Assembly (NCBI GenBank): GCA_965215545.1
Contig: OZ244066.1
Span: 620,001-684,000, forward strand
DNA length: 64,000 bases
From: MPNP01 sp965215545
GTDB taxonomy: Bacteria; Pseudomonadota; Alphaproteobacteria; Rhodobacterales; Rhodobacteraceae
Direction of reading: 5' to 3'
Shown here piece by piece: positions 8,763-17,623 of this stretch. A model generated the notes under the pieces. That model was not told the DNA's origin. It saw nothing but the letters and a program-made list of their open reading frames with translations, and ran no database searches. The translations under genes were made by a program, and so were the position numbers. Numbering within the stretch: the first letter of the stretch is position 1; each line of letters opens with the position of its first letter.

Positions 8763-9733
8763 GGTGACGATCCTTGCGGAAAATGACAACGGACGACGTG
8801 GGAGGGTGCAACGGCCACAACGTCTGGATCTGTTGTCATGCAGGTTCCCTTTGCCGCAAAGCAGCGTGGGTGAAAGGCGCAGCCGGGCACTGTTTCGTCC
8901 AGCGTCGGCACCCGACCGGGAATGGCATCAAGCCATTCAACATCGCGATCGAGGGCTGGAATCGAGCCGAGCAGCCCCAACGTGTATGGGTGGCACATGT
9001 CTGAAATGAGTGCCGAGGTCGACGCCTGTTCGACTATCCTGCCGCGGTACATGACAGCAACCGTGTCACACATCTCGGCAACCACCCCCAGGTCATGCGA
9101 GATCAGGATGACGGACATGCCGGTCCGTGACTGCAGGTTGCGGATGAGTTCCAGCACGTCTTTCTGTACGGTGACGTCCAGTGCCGTTGTCGGCTCGTCG
9201 GCAATCAGGAGCTGTGGATCGCAGGCAAGCGCCATCGCGATCATGACCCTTTGCCTCTGTCCGCCGGACAGCTGGTGCGGAAAACTGTCGATTCGGTGCT
9301 TCGGGTCGGGAATGTGCACGAGTTCCAGCAGTTCCAGCACACGTTCCCGCACCTGCCTTCTGGTCATGCTGCGATGCTGCAGAAGGGCTTCCCGGATCTG
9401 GTCACCGACCCGATAGACAGGATTCAGGCTGGTCATCGGTTCCTGAAATATCATGGCCATCCGCGCGCCCATCACCCGCCGCCGCTCGTCGGGAGAAAGC
9501 GCCAGGAGGTCCTGGCCCTGGAATCGAATTGACCCTCCGACAATCCGCACTGGCGAACCTTCGAGCAACCCCATGATTGCCAATGCGGTCAGACTCTTGC
9601 CGCACCCGCTCTCACCGACGATGCCCAGCGTTTCATTTTCCTCGACGGCAAGTGACGCCCCTTGCACCACTGGCAGGAATTCGCCGCCCCGGGCGATGCT
9701 CAGTTCCAGGTGTCTTATGTCAAGCAAGGCCAT
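8759..9733 (-). CDS. Peptide/nickel ABC transporter ATP-binding protein, DppD/OppD type
   Basis: This 324-residue ATPase contains Walker A GESGCGKSL, signature LSGGQRQRVMIAMAL and Walker B LLIADEPTTALD. It has the C-terminal cysteine-containing region typical of DppD/OppD (PGCAFHPRCFAAKGTC), which in relatives can bind an iron-sulfur cluster. It starts three bases after the DppC-type permease gene and overlaps the next ATPase gene. It is therefore one of two nucleotide-binding subunits of the five-component importer. Confidence 0.94.
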   Translation of the reverse strand: MALLDIRHLELSIARGGEFLPVVQGASLAVEENETLGIVGESGCGKSLTALAIMGLLEGSPVRIVGGSIRFQGQDLLALSPDERRRVMGARMAMIFQEPMTSLNPVYRVGDQIREALLQHRSMTRRQVRERVLELLELVHIPDPKHRIDSFPHQLSGGQRQRVMIAMALACDPQLLIADEPTTALDVTVQKDVLELIRNLQSRTGMSVILISHDLGVVAEMCDTVAVMYRGRIVEQASTSALISDMCHPYTLGLLGSIPALDRDVEWLDAIPGRVPTLDETVPGCAFHPRCFAAKGTCMTTDPDVVAVAPSHVVRCHFPQGSSP

Positions 9734-9736
9734 TGT

Positions 9737-10588
9737 TCAGACCCCCGCAATGTCGCCCTTGAACCGAGGATCGATGGTGTCACGCAACGCGTCCCCGACA
9801 AGGTTCATCGAAAAGACCGAAAGGATGATCAGCGCACCGGGAAAGATCAGCAGCCACGGTGCGCGCGTCACATAGATCCGTTCCTCGCTCAACATGTTTC
9901 CCCAGCTCGGAACTTCCGGTGGAAGGCCAAGTCCAAGGAAGTCCAGCGCTGCGGCCTGCAATTGTGCGAAGGCAAAGATGAAACTCGCCTGCACCAGCAT
10001 GGGGGACATGAGATTCGGCAAGATATGACGGAACAGGATCGACATGTGCCCCGCGCCGGAACAGATTGCGGCATCCACAAAGACATCACCCTTCAACTTC
10101 AGGGTCATGCCAAACACGATCCGGGCCGTTGTCATGGCGTAGACAATGCCAATGACGATGATCGTGTTCAGCACGCTGCGCTCGAGGAGCGTCATCAGAA
10201 CCAGCGCCAGAAGCAATGCCGGGAACGCCATCAGCACATCCACGACTCGCATCAGCAAATGGCCCAGACGGGCAAAATGGGCGGAAAGCATGCCGATCAG
10301 ACCGCCAGCAGTCAGGGCGATCAGCACACTGCCCGACCCAATCAGAATCGCCATGCGCGCACCGTATATGGCCCGGGAAAGCGAATCCCGACCAAAATGA
10401 TCGGTTCCGAAGAGATGGGGCCAACCGGGTTCGGAAAGGCGAACGAGCGGGTCGAATTCCAGCGGGTCGAATGGTGCCAGAAGCGGTGCCCAGAGCGCCG
10501 CAATGCCGACGATCAGCAGCCAGCACGCACCGATCATGGCAAGCACGCGACCACGAAAGACCGGCGCGATTGAAAGAACCGTGCTCAT
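9737..10588 (-). CDS. Peptide/nickel ABC transporter permease, DppC type
   Basis: A 283-residue inner-membrane permease with about six hydrophobic segments and the DppC N-terminal domain (GTDHFGRDSLSRAIYGAR). It ends in the coupling region common to the family. The ATG overlaps the stop codon of the DppB-type gene (10585-10588). It forms the transmembrane pathway together with that protein. Confidence 0.94.
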   Translation of the reverse strand: MSTVLSIAPVFRGRVLAMIGACWLLIVGIAALWAPLLAPFDPLEFDPLVRLSEPGWPHLFGTDHFGRDSLSRAIYGARMAILIGSGSVLIALTAGGLIGMLSAHFARLGHLLMRVVDVLMAFPALLLALVLMTLLERSVLNTIIVIGIVYAMTTARIVFGMTLKLKGDVFVDAAICSGAGHMSILFRHILPNLMSPMLVQASFIFAFAQLQAAALDFLGLGLPPEVPSWGNMLSEERIYVTRAPWLLIFPGALIILSVFSMNLVGDALRDTIDPRFKGDIAGV

Positions 10589-11532
10589 TGCAGCGACACT
10601 CTCGGATCCAGACTCGCATAGGCAAGGTCCACCAGGAGATTGATGACCATGTAGAAGACCACAATGATCAGTATGACGCCCTGGATCACCGGATAATCGC
10701 GCCGCAGGATGGATTCCACCACAAGCCGTCCGATGCCAGGCAGGGAAAAGACGGTTTCGGTCACCACCGCTTCGCTGACCAGTGTCGCGAAAGTGAAGCC
10801 GAAAGCCGCGGCAACGGCAATGAGCGCATTGCGGAAGATGTGCCTGATGGTCACCCGGGCCGGGTGCAGGCCCTTGGCTCTGGCCGTGCGCACATGGTCT
10901 TCCCGCGCGACATCAAGCATGGAGGCGCGTATCAGGCGGATGATGAGAGCTGCGTTGGGTGCCGCCAGGGTCAGGCTGGGCAGAACGAGGTAGCGCAGGT
11001 TCGCTGCTCCACCCTCATCGGCTAGCGACGGAAATCCAGAAGAGGGGAACCAGCCCAGCCCGACCGAGAAGATCAGGATCAGATAGAGCCCCAGCCAGAA
11101 CGTCGGCACCGAAGCAAACAACATGGCTCCACCAGAGGTCACCTGATCGACCCATGATCCGTGACGCATGGCGGCAATGATGCCAACCGGAACCCCGAAC
11201 ACGACAATCCAGAACATGGTCATTGTCGCCAGGAGGATCGAGGTTTCGGCACCGTCGGCGATGACCGAAAGAACAGGTTCATGAAAGAAGACTGATGTCC
11301 CGAGATCGCCCTGCAGGACATTGCCGAGCCACAGAACATACTGCGTCCAAAGCGGTTCATCCAGACCGAGCGCGCGAGAGAGTTCGGCAACGTCCTCCGG
11401 TGTTGCCGTGTCACCCAGAAGGATCGAGGCCGGATCGCCGGGGATCAAGTGAATGAACATGAAGACCAGAAACGAGGCGGCCAACAGTGTGGGGACAAGC
11501 GTCAGGGCTCTGTTCAAGGCATAGATCAACAT
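10585..11532 (-). CDS. Peptide/nickel ABC transporter permease, DppB type
   Basis: This 315-residue permease begins with the DppB hallmark FMFIHLIPGDPASILLGD after a first transmembrane helix. It keeps the family loop ARAKGLHPARVTIRHIFRNAL that contacts the ATPases. It is the first membrane gene after the solute-binding-protein gene, separated from it by a strong hairpin at 11558-11590. Confidence 0.94.
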   Translation of the reverse strand: MLIYALNRALTLVPTLLAASFLVFMFIHLIPGDPASILLGDTATPEDVAELSRALGLDEPLWTQYVLWLGNVLQGDLGTSVFFHEPVLSVIADGAETSILLATMTMFWIVVFGVPVGIIAAMRHGSWVDQVTSGGAMLFASVPTFWLGLYLILIFSVGLGWFPSSGFPSLADEGGAANLRYLVLPSLTLAAPNAALIIRLIRASMLDVAREDHVRTARAKGLHPARVTIRHIFRNALIAVAAAFGFTFATLVSEAVVTETVFSLPGIGRLVVESILRRDYPVIQGVILIIVVFYMVINLLVDLAYASLDPRVSLQ

Positions 11533-11557
11533 GAAACGGCCCGATGAGAGCGGAAAT

Positions 11558-11590
11558 CGGCCTCCCCGCCTTTCAACGGCGGGGAGGCCG
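11558..11590. terminator. 13-bp hairpin between binding-protein and permease genes
   Basis: The arms CGGCCTCCCCGCC and GGCGGGGAGGCCG are perfectly complementary with a seven-base loop. There is no T-run on the minus strand after the hairpin. It more likely stabilises the upstream binding-protein message or causes partial termination than stops all transcription, a common arrangement in ABC importer operons. Confidence 0.75.
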
Positions 11591-11602
11591 AAGGATTATC
11601 AC

Positions 11603-13144
11603 TTATTTTGAAACGTTCCAGAAGTGTGGCCAGATCAGGGTCGCCTCACCGAGGCCTGCCAGATCAGGCGATGCGATATTGTAGGTATAGACATCACCCG
11701 TCTTCATTGTCGGGACCTGCTCGTAGATCAACGCCTGGATCTCGGTCCAGATCGCCTGACGTTCGGCTGGATCCGAGCTCTCGGTGAACTGCGCCTTCAG
11801 GGCGTTTATCTCCTTTGTTGCCCACCAACCGGGATAGCTGTCATTCATGACCGAGATCAGGATCGGGTCGGGCACAAAACCATGATGGGTGAAGAACATG
11901 TCCCACTGGTCCGGCTGGGCCCGCTTTTCAATCAGGGTGGCCCAGTCATAGACCTGGAGGTCGATGTTGAATCCGGCCTGTGCCAGCTGCCGGGTGTAGA
12001 CAATCGCGGTATCGTAGTGGAACGGGTAGTTCGTCGAGACCATGAACTTGATCGGCTCACCGCCATATCCGGCATCTTCGGCCATGGTGCGGGCGGCATC
12101 CGCATCGCCCATGCTGAAGTGCTCGGTGCCGGCTTCCGTGAACCACACGTTGCCCTCGGGCAGGAACGAACCATTCGCACGCCACAGTCCCTCTGGACCA
12201 ATGGCCACGTGCAGTGCGGGAACCTTGTCCAGTGCCGTCTGGATCGCGCGCCGCAGGCCAAAGTTGTCCTGAAGCGGGCCATCCTTGGAATTCATGAACA
12301 CCAGGCCGAAGATCGGTCCACCGTTCAGGATCGTGACAACCGAGGGATCGGCCTCGAGGTCGGCGTAGAGATCACCGGGAATGCTCTCGGCATAGTCATA
12401 GTCACCGGCCTTCAGGCCAGCCACACGCGTCCCGACGTCAGGAACCGGGATGAACCGCAGCGCGTCGAATTCGGCCACGCGTGCCCCTCCATAGCCATCT
12501 GCCTCGCCTTCAGGCGAGACATAGCCGTCGAACCTCACCAACTCCACATGGCGGTTTGGTACCCACTCGCTGAACATGTAGGGCCCTGTTCCAACGTAGT
12601 TGTCGGGCGCAATCGGCTCCTTGCCAGCGTCTTCGGCAACCGAGGCCGGGTAGATTGCTGGCCCGCCGTTGATAAAGGCCAGCAGGTTCTTCCAGGGGCC
12701 AAAGGGCTGGACAAGCCTGATCGTGATCTCGTGGTCCCCTGTCGCTGTCACGTCCTCGACATTCGCGAACAGAAGTCCGCCCCGCGACCCGAATTCCCCC
12801 CATCGGTTCAGCGACGCGACGACATCCGCTGCTGTCATGTCCTGACCGTTGTGGAATTTCACACCGTCCCGGAGCATGATCGTGATCGTCTTCCCATCAT
12901 CCGAGACTGCCTCGCCGGCGGCGAGCAGGCCAACGGGAGAATTCGAGGCATCGAATGTGTAGAGTCCCTCGAAGATGTGATGGGCAATCGTGGTTGACAG
13001 ATCGGACGTGAGAACCTGCTGGTCAAGACTCGGTGGCTCGCCAACGGTCGCATACCGTAATGTCCCGGCCGCAAGTGCTGCACCGGCAAGCATGGTGCAT
13101 GCACCCAAGGCAATCGCCGAGCGCAACAGCATTCTACAGTTCAT
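11603..13144 (-). CDS. Family 5 extracellular solute-binding protein
   Basis: The product is a 513-residue periplasmic binding protein of the DppA/OppA family. It has a signal peptide MNCRMLLRSAIALGACTMLA followed by AGAALAAG. The mature N terminus TLRYATVGEPPSLDQQ and the segment VSDDGKTITIMLRDGVKFHNG are typical. The start at 13144 was chosen because GAGGAG sits six bases upstream; the ATG two codons earlier touches that site and longer versions lack one. As the first gene of the operon it defines the ligand, probably a peptide or opine-like compound. A hairpin follows it, suggesting a higher level than the permeases. Confidence 0.94.
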   Translation of the reverse strand: MNCRMLLRSAIALGACTMLAGAALAAGTLRYATVGEPPSLDQQVLTSDLSTTIAHHIFEGLYTFDASNSPVGLLAAGEAVSDDGKTITIMLRDGVKFHNGQDMTAADVVASLNRWGEFGSRGGLLFANVEDVTATGDHEITIRLVQPFGPWKNLLAFINGGPAIYPASVAEDAGKEPIAPDNYVGTGPYMFSEWVPNRHVELVRFDGYVSPEGEADGYGGARVAEFDALRFIPVPDVGTRVAGLKAGDYDYAESIPGDLYADLEADPSVVTILNGGPIFGLVFMNSKDGPLQDNFGLRRAIQTALDKVPALHVAIGPEGLWRANGSFLPEGNVWFTEAGTEHFSMGDADAARTMAEDAGYGGEPIKFMVSTNYPFHYDTAIVYTRQLAQAGFNIDLQVYDWATLIEKRAQPDQWDMFFTHHGFVPDPILISVMNDSYPGWWATKEINALKAQFTESSDPAERQAIWTEIQALIYEQVPTMKTGDVYTYNIASPDLAGLGEATLIWPHFWNVSK

Positions 13145-13195
13145 GGTCATCTCCTCTCTCAATGGTTCCATGTGAAAGATCAATTCTGTAAGTTC

Positions 13196-13222
13196 ATTAT
13201 ATTTTGCTTCCAAAACCATCAA
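13196..13222 (-). promoter_or_regulatory. Candidate sigma70 promoter of the Dpp-like operon
   Basis: On the minus strand TTGATG (13222-13217) and TATAAT (13201-13196) are separated by 15 bases. They lie about 50 bases before the start codon, inside an AT-rich stretch (about 13165-13360) that stands out from its GC-rich surroundings. The AT-rich block holds further TATAAT-like words and may bind the RpiR regulator encoded nearby. That last point is inference. Confidence 0.45.
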
Positions 13223-13371
13223 GTGAGTTGGATGAATTTCTTTGATATGCAGAAAAAGAATTCATTTAGTTACTATCAATATTATACTTTTAATCATTAT
13301 ATCATTTATCAAGCAATTCTAGATTACGATACTTACTTTCATATTGGTTACTTCAGGGTGATCCACGATCC

Positions 13372-13676
13372 GTCATGATCATGGACCGGGCGGACCCCAA
13401 ACGGTGCTTCACTGCGAGGTGCAGGCCCCGAAACGGGCATTGGGTCGTGTCTCAGTCGGAAATGATCTCTTCCTTCCGACCGCCAACCCTGCTGCAGACC
13501 GAGAGCCCCACAGCATCCGGAGCCTTGACAGTGATGCCCCGTCAACGACCAAAGACATCCTCATGACCCGTTGCCACCCTGACCCTCACTGCCGCGCTGG
13601 CCACCCTTGTTGCGTCGGTGACAATATCACCCGTTTTCGGGTGACGCTCACGACCCCGGGATCGGCAGCTGTGTCA
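13372..13676. other. No intact gene; possible signal-peptide relic and small hairpin
   Basis: After the codons ATG ACC CGT near 13563, a one-base shift gives a hydrophobic, signal-peptide-like run (ATLTLTAALATLVASV) that stops after about two dozen codons. A hairpin with arms TCACCCG and CGGGTGA and loop TTTT lies at about 13627-13644. Together they suggest a dead leader of a secreted protein, but support is weak. Confidence 0.35.
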
Positions 13677-14291
13677 CTACTGGGTCGACCCGTCGGTCTC
13701 GCCCCACTCGTCGAGTGTCGCACAGCCCTTGCCGCCGGTAAACAGGAAGTGGGCGCTGCCGGCGACACCGTGATTCGATCCTGGATTCAGCCGAAAGTCC
13801 TGCACCACCAGCTCACCGGGGCTGCGCTGGATATTGCTGAGATTGCGATTGCTCCAGATTTGGGCACCAGCCTTGGGGCGGACCTCGATGAGGTTCGCGC
13901 CGAGCACGCCGCCGGCAAAGCCAATTCGATTGGCAGCGGGGTCCTGCCACTGGTTTCTGTTCGAAGCCGTGGCGCGCCACTCCCGGTTGGAGAATGCCGT
14001 CGCCCGGAGATCGCTGGTTGCCTGAATCCAATAGCCAGAGATCTGAAAGCTCGCCCGCATCACGCTGGGATCGGTGCTCGAGAAGATGATCTTCATGCGG
14101 CCGAGCGTGGCGGCCCCACCGTAGCCGTCCACGACCTGGCCGCCGTTGACTGATGCCATCCGGACAGTGCATTTGTTGCGGTCGCAGGTAGCCTGGGCGT
14201 GCGCCTCACCCGCGGGCAGGGTCAGTGTGAGGGCCAGCAGGGCGGTGGCCAGAAGGGTCAGGGGGGGGGGCGGGTGGATCAAGTGTCGCAT
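13677..14291 (-). CDS. Secreted hypothetical protein with C10 tract after the start codon
   Basis: No family was recognised. The 204-residue protein starts MRHLIHPPPPLTLLATALLA and has a signal peptide ending around AHAQA, so the mature form begins near ATCDRNKC. It contains a VRMASVNGGQ segment, a stretch rich in Arg, Asn and Ser, and a C-terminal FLFTGGKGC. Three cysteines are present. The start has a perfect GGAGGA site. A C10 run (14261-14270) encodes part of the leading prolines, so slippage would close the frame inside the signal peptide. A second C10 tract lies about 43 bases upstream of the start, where it could alter promoter spacing. The same design occurs at 2170-2712, although the mature proteins are not obviously alike. 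Confidence 0.7.
   Translation of the reverse strand: MRHLIHPPPPLTLLATALLALTLTLPAGEAHAQATCDRNKCTVRMASVNGGQVVDGYGGAATLGRMKIIFSSTDPSVMRASFQISGYWIQATSDLRATAFSNREWRATASNRNQWQDPAANRIGFAGGVLGANLIEVRPKAGAQIWSNRNLSNIQRSPGELVVQDFRLNPGSNHGVAGSAHFLFTGGKGCATLDEWGETDGSTQ
14261..14270. repeat. G10 homopolymer in the secreted-protein coding sequence
   Basis: Ten G on the + strand (C10 in the gene) lie seven codons after the start and are in frame as read. Confidence 0.9.
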
Positions 14292-14333
14292 GGAGAATCC
14301 TCCAGATCAAGCTGTGGCTGCTCCCTTCTATCA

Positions 14334-14343
14334 GGGGGGGGGG
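14334..14343. repeat. G10 homopolymer upstream of the secreted-protein gene
   Basis: Ten G on the + strand lie 43-52 bases before the ATG at 14291, about where a promoter core would be. Length change could tune promoter spacing; no -35/-10 pair was firmly identified. Confidence 0.7.
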
Positions 14344-14464
14344 CGGGCCGCCGGCAAGGGGCAATGTTCGGATGGGGCCATGACTGCGCGTGCGCTGGGT
14401 GTTGACGATTTTGGCGGTATGTGCCTATGCAGGCAAGGCACTTGTACACGGAAAGGGGCGCAAT

Positions 14465-14857
14465 ATGGTGACCGGGATAATGCGTTTCGGCATCGCCGAT
14501 GGCACCTGTTGGCCAAGGCAGTCCGGGCGGGTGATGCCGTCTTTGTTTTTCCGGTCAGTCCCGCCAGCGATGGCAGGATTGCCGCCAACGACATCGCGGA
14601 ACAGGCGGAACGGGTCATCATGAAGCGTCATTGCCACTCTCGATGCGGCGGATTGCGAACTGGCCCATGTGGTCGATGTCTGGCTGGACAATCCTCGGGA
14701 TGTCACGAGTCTCGATGCCGTGTTCGAATGCCATTTCCATGATCACCCACCTGCCCGCTCAGCAGCCCGGTCCACGCTCGTGGTTGACGCGAAGGTCCAG
14801 ATGGGCGTGATCACATCCGGCCCCGACGAGCCGGAACGCGGCTGCATGCAACGAGAT
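14465..14857 (+). pseudogene. RidA-family (YjgF/YER057c/UK114) gene, frameshifted
   Basis: Pieces of a RidA-like protein occur in order across different frames. MRFGIADGT comes from the ATG at 14480. Then LAKAVRAGDAVFVFPVSP, DGRIAANDIAEQAERVIM, ATLDAADCELAHVVDVWL and FHDHPPARSA follow. They match the RidA pattern of a start, a VFVSGQ-like strand, a GDI..Q..RV helix and an HPPARS loop. At least two frameshifts (near 14500-14515 and near 14630) prevent a single product. RidA proteins hydrolyse reactive enamines or imines. The gene precedes an RpiR regulator and lies near the Dpp/M81 unit, so it was probably part of that pathway. Confidence 0.7.
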
Positions 14858-14858
14858 C

Positions 14859-15737
14859 ATGACCAAGATCATTGATGTCATATCGCAGATGCGGAAACTG
14901 GATGGCAGGTTTCCCAAGCGCGAACAGCGCGTGGCGGACTTTGTGCTCTCCAGCCTGGAGCGTGCGCCCCGCCTCACGCAGAACGACATCGCGGAAGCGG
15001 CTGATGTCTCCGTCGCGACAGTGAACCGGTTCTGCCAGACCATCGGTTGCGAGGGTTTCCGGGACTTCAACATCAGACTCGCCCAAAGCGTGGCAGTCAG
15101 CCTGCAATATCTCGGTGGGCCAAGCCGCACGGATTCCGAATCCGAGCAACTCGTCACGCAGGTCTTTGGCGCCTTTGTCGATACCCTCAACCTGGCACGG
15201 TCCCAACTTGACAGCGACGCCGTGCAGCAGGCCGTCTCGGTGCTCGCGGATGCACGACGGATCACGTTCATTGGCGTTGGCGGTGGCTCGGCCAATGTTG
15301 CTCGCGAAGGTGCAAACAGGTTCTTTCGCCTCGGAATTCACACCGAAGCCCATTCTGACGGTTACTTCCAGCGCATGCTTGCCTCGACCCTTTCGGACGG
15401 TGACGTGATCTTTGCCATATCTGCGAGCGGCCAGCCGACCGAACTCCTCGACAGCGTGGCCATCGCCCGACAGTATGGTGCAAAGTCAATCAGCCTGACC
15501 AGGACCGGATCGCCCCTCGCCAGATCAGCCGACGTTTCTGTCGAGATCGACATTCCCGAAGATCAGGACATCTACAAGCCTTCCGCTTCACGGCTGGTCT
15601 TCATTGCAATCATCGACGTGCTGGCGGCGGGCACAGCCCGCAAACATCCAGAGTCGGTCAAGGAGTACATGCGCCGCATCCGCACCTCGATGGTCTCGAT
15701 CACCGACGATACCGATCCGAAGCCGATTGGTGACTGA
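14859..15737 (+). CDS. RpiR/MurR-family transcriptional regulator
   Basis: The 292-residue protein has the RpiR architecture. An N-terminal helix-turn-helix lies at about residues 1-75 (LTQNDIAEAADVSVATVNRF). A SIS sugar-isomerase-like domain lies at about 120-260 (ITFIGVGGGSANVAREG, FAISASGQPTELLDSVAIAR), which senses phosphosugars or related ligands. It follows the RidA relic and lies opposite in strand to the Dpp/M81 operon. It is a good candidate regulator of that locus. Regulation is inferred from proximity only. Confidence 0.93.
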   Translation: MTKIIDVISQMRKLDGRFPKREQRVADFVLSSLERAPRLTQNDIAEAADVSVATVNRFCQTIGCEGFRDFNIRLAQSVAVSLQYLGGPSRTDSESEQLVTQVFGAFVDTLNLARSQLDSDAVQQAVSVLADARRITFIGVGGGSANVAREGANRFFRLGIHTEAHSDGYFQRMLASTLSDGDVIFAISASGQPTELLDSVAIARQYGAKSISLTRTGSPLARSADVSVEIDIPEDQDIYKPSASRLVFIAIIDVLAAGTARKHPESVKEYMRRIRTSMVSITDDTDPKPIGD

Positions 15738-15949
15738 CCCCGCTGCTTGACTCGTGCATCACCTCAGCTGCCAGCATGGAAAGCAATTCATGTGACAGTT
15801 GGCACGACCCGGATTGTCAGGGACCGGGCCGCCCTGGTTTGCCCTTCCACAACCGGCAAGGATGGTGCCGAGCCTGGTGGCGGGGCATCGGTCGCACACC
15901 AGCACCCGGACGCAGCCCGGGGCACTGCCGACCGGGCCTGGACAGGGAC

Positions 15950-17620
15950 TCAGAAAAGACCGTCGATCTGACCGGCGTCATTGAGACGGATGGCTTCGGC
16001 CGCTGGAACGCGTGGCAGGCCGGGCATGGTCATGATGGCACCGCAGATGACCACGACAAATCCGGCACCGGCGGCCAGGCGAACCTCACGGATTGGAATC
16101 GTGTGACCGGTGGGGGCCCCGCGGGCATCAGGGTCGGTCGTGAAACTGTACTGGGTCTTGGCCATGCAGATCGGCAAGGCACCGTAACCGGCGTCCTGCC
16201 ATGCCTCGAGCTGGGAGCGAATCCTGGCATCCATGACAATCCCCTCCGCACGGTAGATGGTGCGGGCGATGGTCTCGATCTTGTCGATGAGACCGAGACT
16301 GTCGGGATAGAGGGGCGTGTAGGCAGCCTGGCCGGATTCCACGAGGGCCGTGACCTTGTGGGCGAGATCCTCGGTCCCCCGCGACCCCTCGGCCCAATGG
16401 CGACAGACCGAAATCCCGTGACCGGTGGCCTCGACATACTGGCGCACGACATCGACCTCGGTATCGGTATCACCGGTGAAATGGTTGATGGCAACGGTGA
16501 CCGGGACGCCGAAGTTCTGCATGTTCTCGATATGCCGGCCAAGATTGGCACAGCCCGCCTCGACGGCACGACAGTTTTCCTCACCGAGCGCGTCCCGCCC
16601 GACCCCACCGTTCATCTTGAGGGCCCGGATGGTGGCCACGAGCACAACAGCCCGGGGTTGGAGACCGGCATGGCGGCATTTGATGTCCATGAACTTCTCG
16701 GCACCAAGATCGGCCCCGAAGCCGGCTTCCGTGACGACATAATCAGCAAGTTTGAGTGCCGTGGTGGTGGCGATGACCGAATTGCAGCCATGGGCGATGT
16801 TGGCAAAGGGACCGCCATGCACGAAGGCTGGATTGTTCTCGAGCGTCTGGACAAGATTGGGTTGCATGGCCTGCTGCAACAGCACGGCCATGGCCCCATC
16901 TGCCTTGATGTCCCGGCAATGGACCGGGGTCCGGTCCCGCCGGTAGGCAACAATCATGTTGCCGAGACGCTCCTGGAGATCATCCATGGTCCGGGCCAGG
17001 CACAGAACCGCCATCACTTCGGATGCCACGGTGATGTCGAATCCCCCCTCGCGCGGGAACCCGTTGGCGACACCACCAAGACTGCAGGTGATGGAGCGAA
17101 GCGCTCGGTCATTCATGTCCATCACCCGCCGCCAAGTCACCCGCCGGACATCGATCCCCTCCTTGTTGCCCCAGTAGACATGGTTGTCGATCATGGCGGC
17201 CAGGAGGTTGTGGGCGGCAGTGATGGCGTGGAAATCGCCGGTGAAATGCAGGTTCATGTCCTCCATGGGGACAACCTGGGCATGGCCACCCCCGGCCGCA
17301 CCCCCCTTCATGCCGAAACAGGGGCCGAGGGAGGCCTCCCGGATGCAGATGGCCGCCCTCTTGCCGATCCGGTTCAACCCATCACCGAGACCCACGGTGG
17401 TGGTGGTCTTGCCTTCACCGGCCGGCGTCGGATTGATGGCCGTGACCAGGATCAGGTGCCCGTCCTCCCGATCGGCCAGCGAGTCGATGAATTCAGCTGT
17501 GATCTTGGCCTTGTCATGGCCAAAGGGGATCAAGTGCTCGGCCGCAATGCCAAGTTCCGCCCCGATGTCCTGGATGGGACGTTTGCTGGCCGCGCGGGCA
17601 ATGTCGATATCGGCTGTCAT
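15950..17620 (-). CDS. fhs: Formate-tetrahydrofolate ligase
   Basis: A 556-residue enzyme of normal family length that makes 10-formyl-THF from formate, THF and ATP in the cytoplasm. The P-loop TPAGEGKTTTTVGL lies at residues 64-77. Family blocks MKGGAAGGGHAQVVPMEDMN, HFTGDFHAITAAHNLLAA and FVHGGPFANIAHGCNS are all present. It is the last gene of a minus-strand operon, starting three bases after the formyl-THF hydrolase-like gene. In this context it would capture formate released downstream of formyl-CoA and feed it to the folate C1 pool. Confidence 0.96.
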   Translation of the reverse strand: MTADIDIARAASKRPIQDIGAELGIAAEHLIPFGHDKAKITAEFIDSLADREDGHLILVTAINPTPAGEGKTTTTVGLGDGLNRIGKRAAICIREASLGPCFGMKGGAAGGGHAQVVPMEDMNLHFTGDFHAITAAHNLLAAMIDNHVYWGNKEGIDVRRVTWRRVMDMNDRALRSITCSLGGVANGFPREGGFDITVASEVMAVLCLARTMDDLQERLGNMIVAYRRDRTPVHCRDIKADGAMAVLLQQAMQPNLVQTLENNPAFVHGGPFANIAHGCNSVIATTTALKLADYVVTEAGFGADLGAEKFMDIKCRHAGLQPRAVVLVATIRALKMNGGVGRDALGEENCRAVEAGCANLGRHIENMQNFGVPVTVAINHFTGDTDTEVDVVRQYVEATGHGISVCRHWAEGSRGTEDLAHKVTALVESGQAAYTPLYPDSLGLIDKIETIARTIYRAEGIVMDARIRSQLEAWQDAGYGALPICMAKTQYSFTTDPDARGAPTGHTIPIREVRLAAGAGFVVVICGAIMTMPGLPRVPAAEAIRLNDAGQIDGLF

Positions 17621-17623
17621 CGT

